Shown: in pieces, positions 53,396 to 54,410 of the stretch | Position numbering within the stretch: position 1 is the first letter of the stretch | How the letters are laid out: each line of letters starts with the position of its first letter | Assembly: GCA_016926255.1 (NCBI GenBank) | Contig: JAFGOY010000050.1 | Location: 1 to 54,410 of the forward strand | Direction: 5' to 3' | Origin: Anaerolineae bacterium | GTDB lineage: Bacteria > Chloroflexota > Anaerolineae > Aggregatilineales > UBA3940 | DNA: 54,410 nt | Notes under the pieces: model-generated | The model's input: only the letters and a program-made list of their open reading frames with translations | Database searches by the model: none | Told to the model about the DNA's origin: nothing | Translations under genes and position numbers: made by a program

Positions 53396-54410
53396 TCAAT
53401 CGCTTTCGGGGAGAATCCGGTACAGGTAGGTCGGCGATGCCGGATCGCCGTATGTTTCGATCTGTTCAAATCGCCCCGACTGCGGGCCTTCCCAGTACAG
53501 AGACGACAATCCCTCCGTCACGTTATGGTCGATGACCAGGAAAGTCACCCCGTAATCGTCTGCCGCTTCGAGGAGAGTTTGCTCATCGCCGTTGATCAGG
53601 GGGATACCGCCCCGACCGGTATGGGCATAGAAACCGGGCGGATTGTTGCTGATCACCAGCGCATCGCCCGGCGCGCCGATCTCGTCGAGCGTCTCTCCAA
53701 TCTGGTCATATACCACATTGGTTTGATTCCAGGCGATGGTCGATAAATCGTCGAAGCCGACCACTCGGTTCAGCACAAACCCGGCGGTGACAAGGACAGC
53801 GATCCCAACGCTTGCCGTGCTGAACACGCGCCACGCAGCGCGGGGATTCCAGCCAGCGCGCCGGTGGGCGATGGCACGTAAAACTTCATCCAGGCCAATT
53901 GACGCGGCAGCCATCACGAAGGGGACGAGCGCCGCCGCCGAATGCAGCCAGCCGCCCCGCGCGCCGGGCAGGGCAAAGGCGAAGGTCATCGCCGCGAAGA
54001 GCAGCAGGCCGTAAACGAAAGACAGGATAAACTCGTCTTTCCGGTGCAGCCGCCACCAGCCGATCAGCGTGAAGGGCAGCAGAAAAACGAGGTTGTGGCC
54101 GATGAAGAAGGTCAGCAGGTTGACTCCCAGCGCCCACCAGCGATCCCTCAAAATAGACCGCCAGCCCGCCGCGAAAAATCGCTGCGGCGTCAGTAGCGAC
54201 GGGTAGTTGAACAGGTCGTTGTACTCGGTGATCCACAGCGCGGAGATTCCGCCCGGTGCCTGCATCGAGCCGAAGGCGTGGAGGTTGCGTATCCACCAGG
54301 GCGCGGCGATCAAAACGTAGCCCAACACGGCCAACCCCAGCCCTGATATTTTATCGAGCAGCCGGTGCGGTTCTTTCTCCTCGAACGAGGGCAGCACTGC
54401 CGCCAGCCCA
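53396..54410 (-). CDS. Membrane glycosyltransferase-like protein, N-terminus cut by the window edge
   Basis: The frame is open to the last base of the window, so the true start lies outside; a GTG at 54397 is not convincing. The visible 338 residues include about six to seven membrane segments (for example LAVLGYVLIAAPWWIRNL), the motif GHNLVFLLPFTLIGWWRL, and a C-terminal extracytoplasmic domain (about 230-333) with ALVISNNPPGFYAHTGRGG. This C-terminal layout resembles the GT39-like proteins elsewhere in the window. The stop codon at 53396 is followed by a GC hairpin (53381-53394) without a T tract. Confidence 0.78.
   Translation of the reverse strand, partial: GLAAVLPSFEEKEPHRLLDKISGLGLAVLGYVLIAAPWWIRNLHAFGSMQAPGGISALWITEYNDLFNYPSLLTPQRFFAAGWRSILRDRWWALGVNLLTFFIGHNLVFLLPFTLIGWWRLHRKDEFILSFVYGLLLFAAMTFAFALPGARGGWLHSAAALVPFVMAAASIGLDEVLRAIAHRRAGWNPRAAWRVFSTASVGIAVLVTAGFVLNRVVGFDDLSTIAWNQTNVVYDQIGETLDEIGAPGDALVISNNPPGFYAHTGRGGIPLINGDEQTLLEAADDYGVTFLVIDHNVTEGLSSLYWEGPQSGRFEQIETYGDPASPTYLYRILPESD

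Noticed and set aside
1-54410. tRNA, rRNA, CRISPR array, insertion sequence or prophage
   Set aside because: I looked through the intergenic regions and found no cloverleaf, regularly spaced repeats, transposase or integrase. A covariance-model scan would be the proper test.

Overview
The window is dense bacterial chromosome, moderately GC-rich, with no rRNA, tRNA, CRISPR array, insertion sequence or phage gene that I can see. Several traits suggest a Chloroflexota bacterium of the Anaerolineae type: many lipoproteins with Thr-Pro-rich linkers after the lipidated Cys, repeated ArnT-like (GT39) membrane glycosyltransferases, tandem DegV proteins, DUF4013 membrane proteins, and a Tad/Flp pilus locus with a receiver-CpaE fusion and no secretin gene alongside. 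This assignment is an inference from gene content.

Layout. Positions 1-8100 (all minus): tandem terminators around a structured element, a class III aminotransferase preceded by an uncharacterised PD-(D/E)XK-like protein, a DUF2807 lipoprotein, two DUF4013 membrane proteins, a thiolase, a HAD phosphatase and an M50 site-2 protease with CBS domains. 8100-15360 (minus): two tandem GT39-like enzymes, a two-subunit CoA-transferase, and a 1-pyrroline-5-carboxylate-dehydrogenase-like enzyme whose start region carries a perfect 10-2-10 operator palindrome. 15460-22625 (mostly plus): flavin reductase, a convergent surface glycosidase-like lipoprotein, an isochorismatase-family hydrolase, two tandem DegV proteins, a YbaK deacylase and a small lipoprotein.

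22640-30340 (minus): two family 2 glycosyltransferases and a phosphonate-type ABC importer (phnC, an unusually long phnE, phnD) preceded by a second PhnD-like lipoprotein that appears to lack a normal start codon; then a membrane-anchored FlgD-like beta-sandwich protein. 30470-40265 (plus): a housekeeping run of folC, lon, a surface protein, pth, mfd and an HNH endonuclease. 40335-49000 (minus): hpf, comF, tadC, tadB, cpaF/tadA, a receiver-cpaE fusion, a 48-residue Flp pilin with its own promoter and terminator, and a DegS/DegU-like two-component pair. 49100-54410 (minus): a GT39-like enzyme, two LiaF/DUF5668-like proteins (one broken by a frameshift), and the C-terminal part of another membrane glycosyltransferase cut by the window edge.

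How it fits together. Much of the window serves the cell envelope: glycosyltransferases, surface lipoproteins, LiaF-like proteins and a Tad pilus. The TadC-TadB-CpaF-CpaE genes form one operon with a good sigma-70 promoter. The pilin is transcribed separately, between that operon and the DegS/DegU-like pair, which is an obvious candidate regulator. A recurring feature is adjacent paralogue pairs: DUF4013, GT39, DegV, GT2, PhnD-like and LiaF-like.
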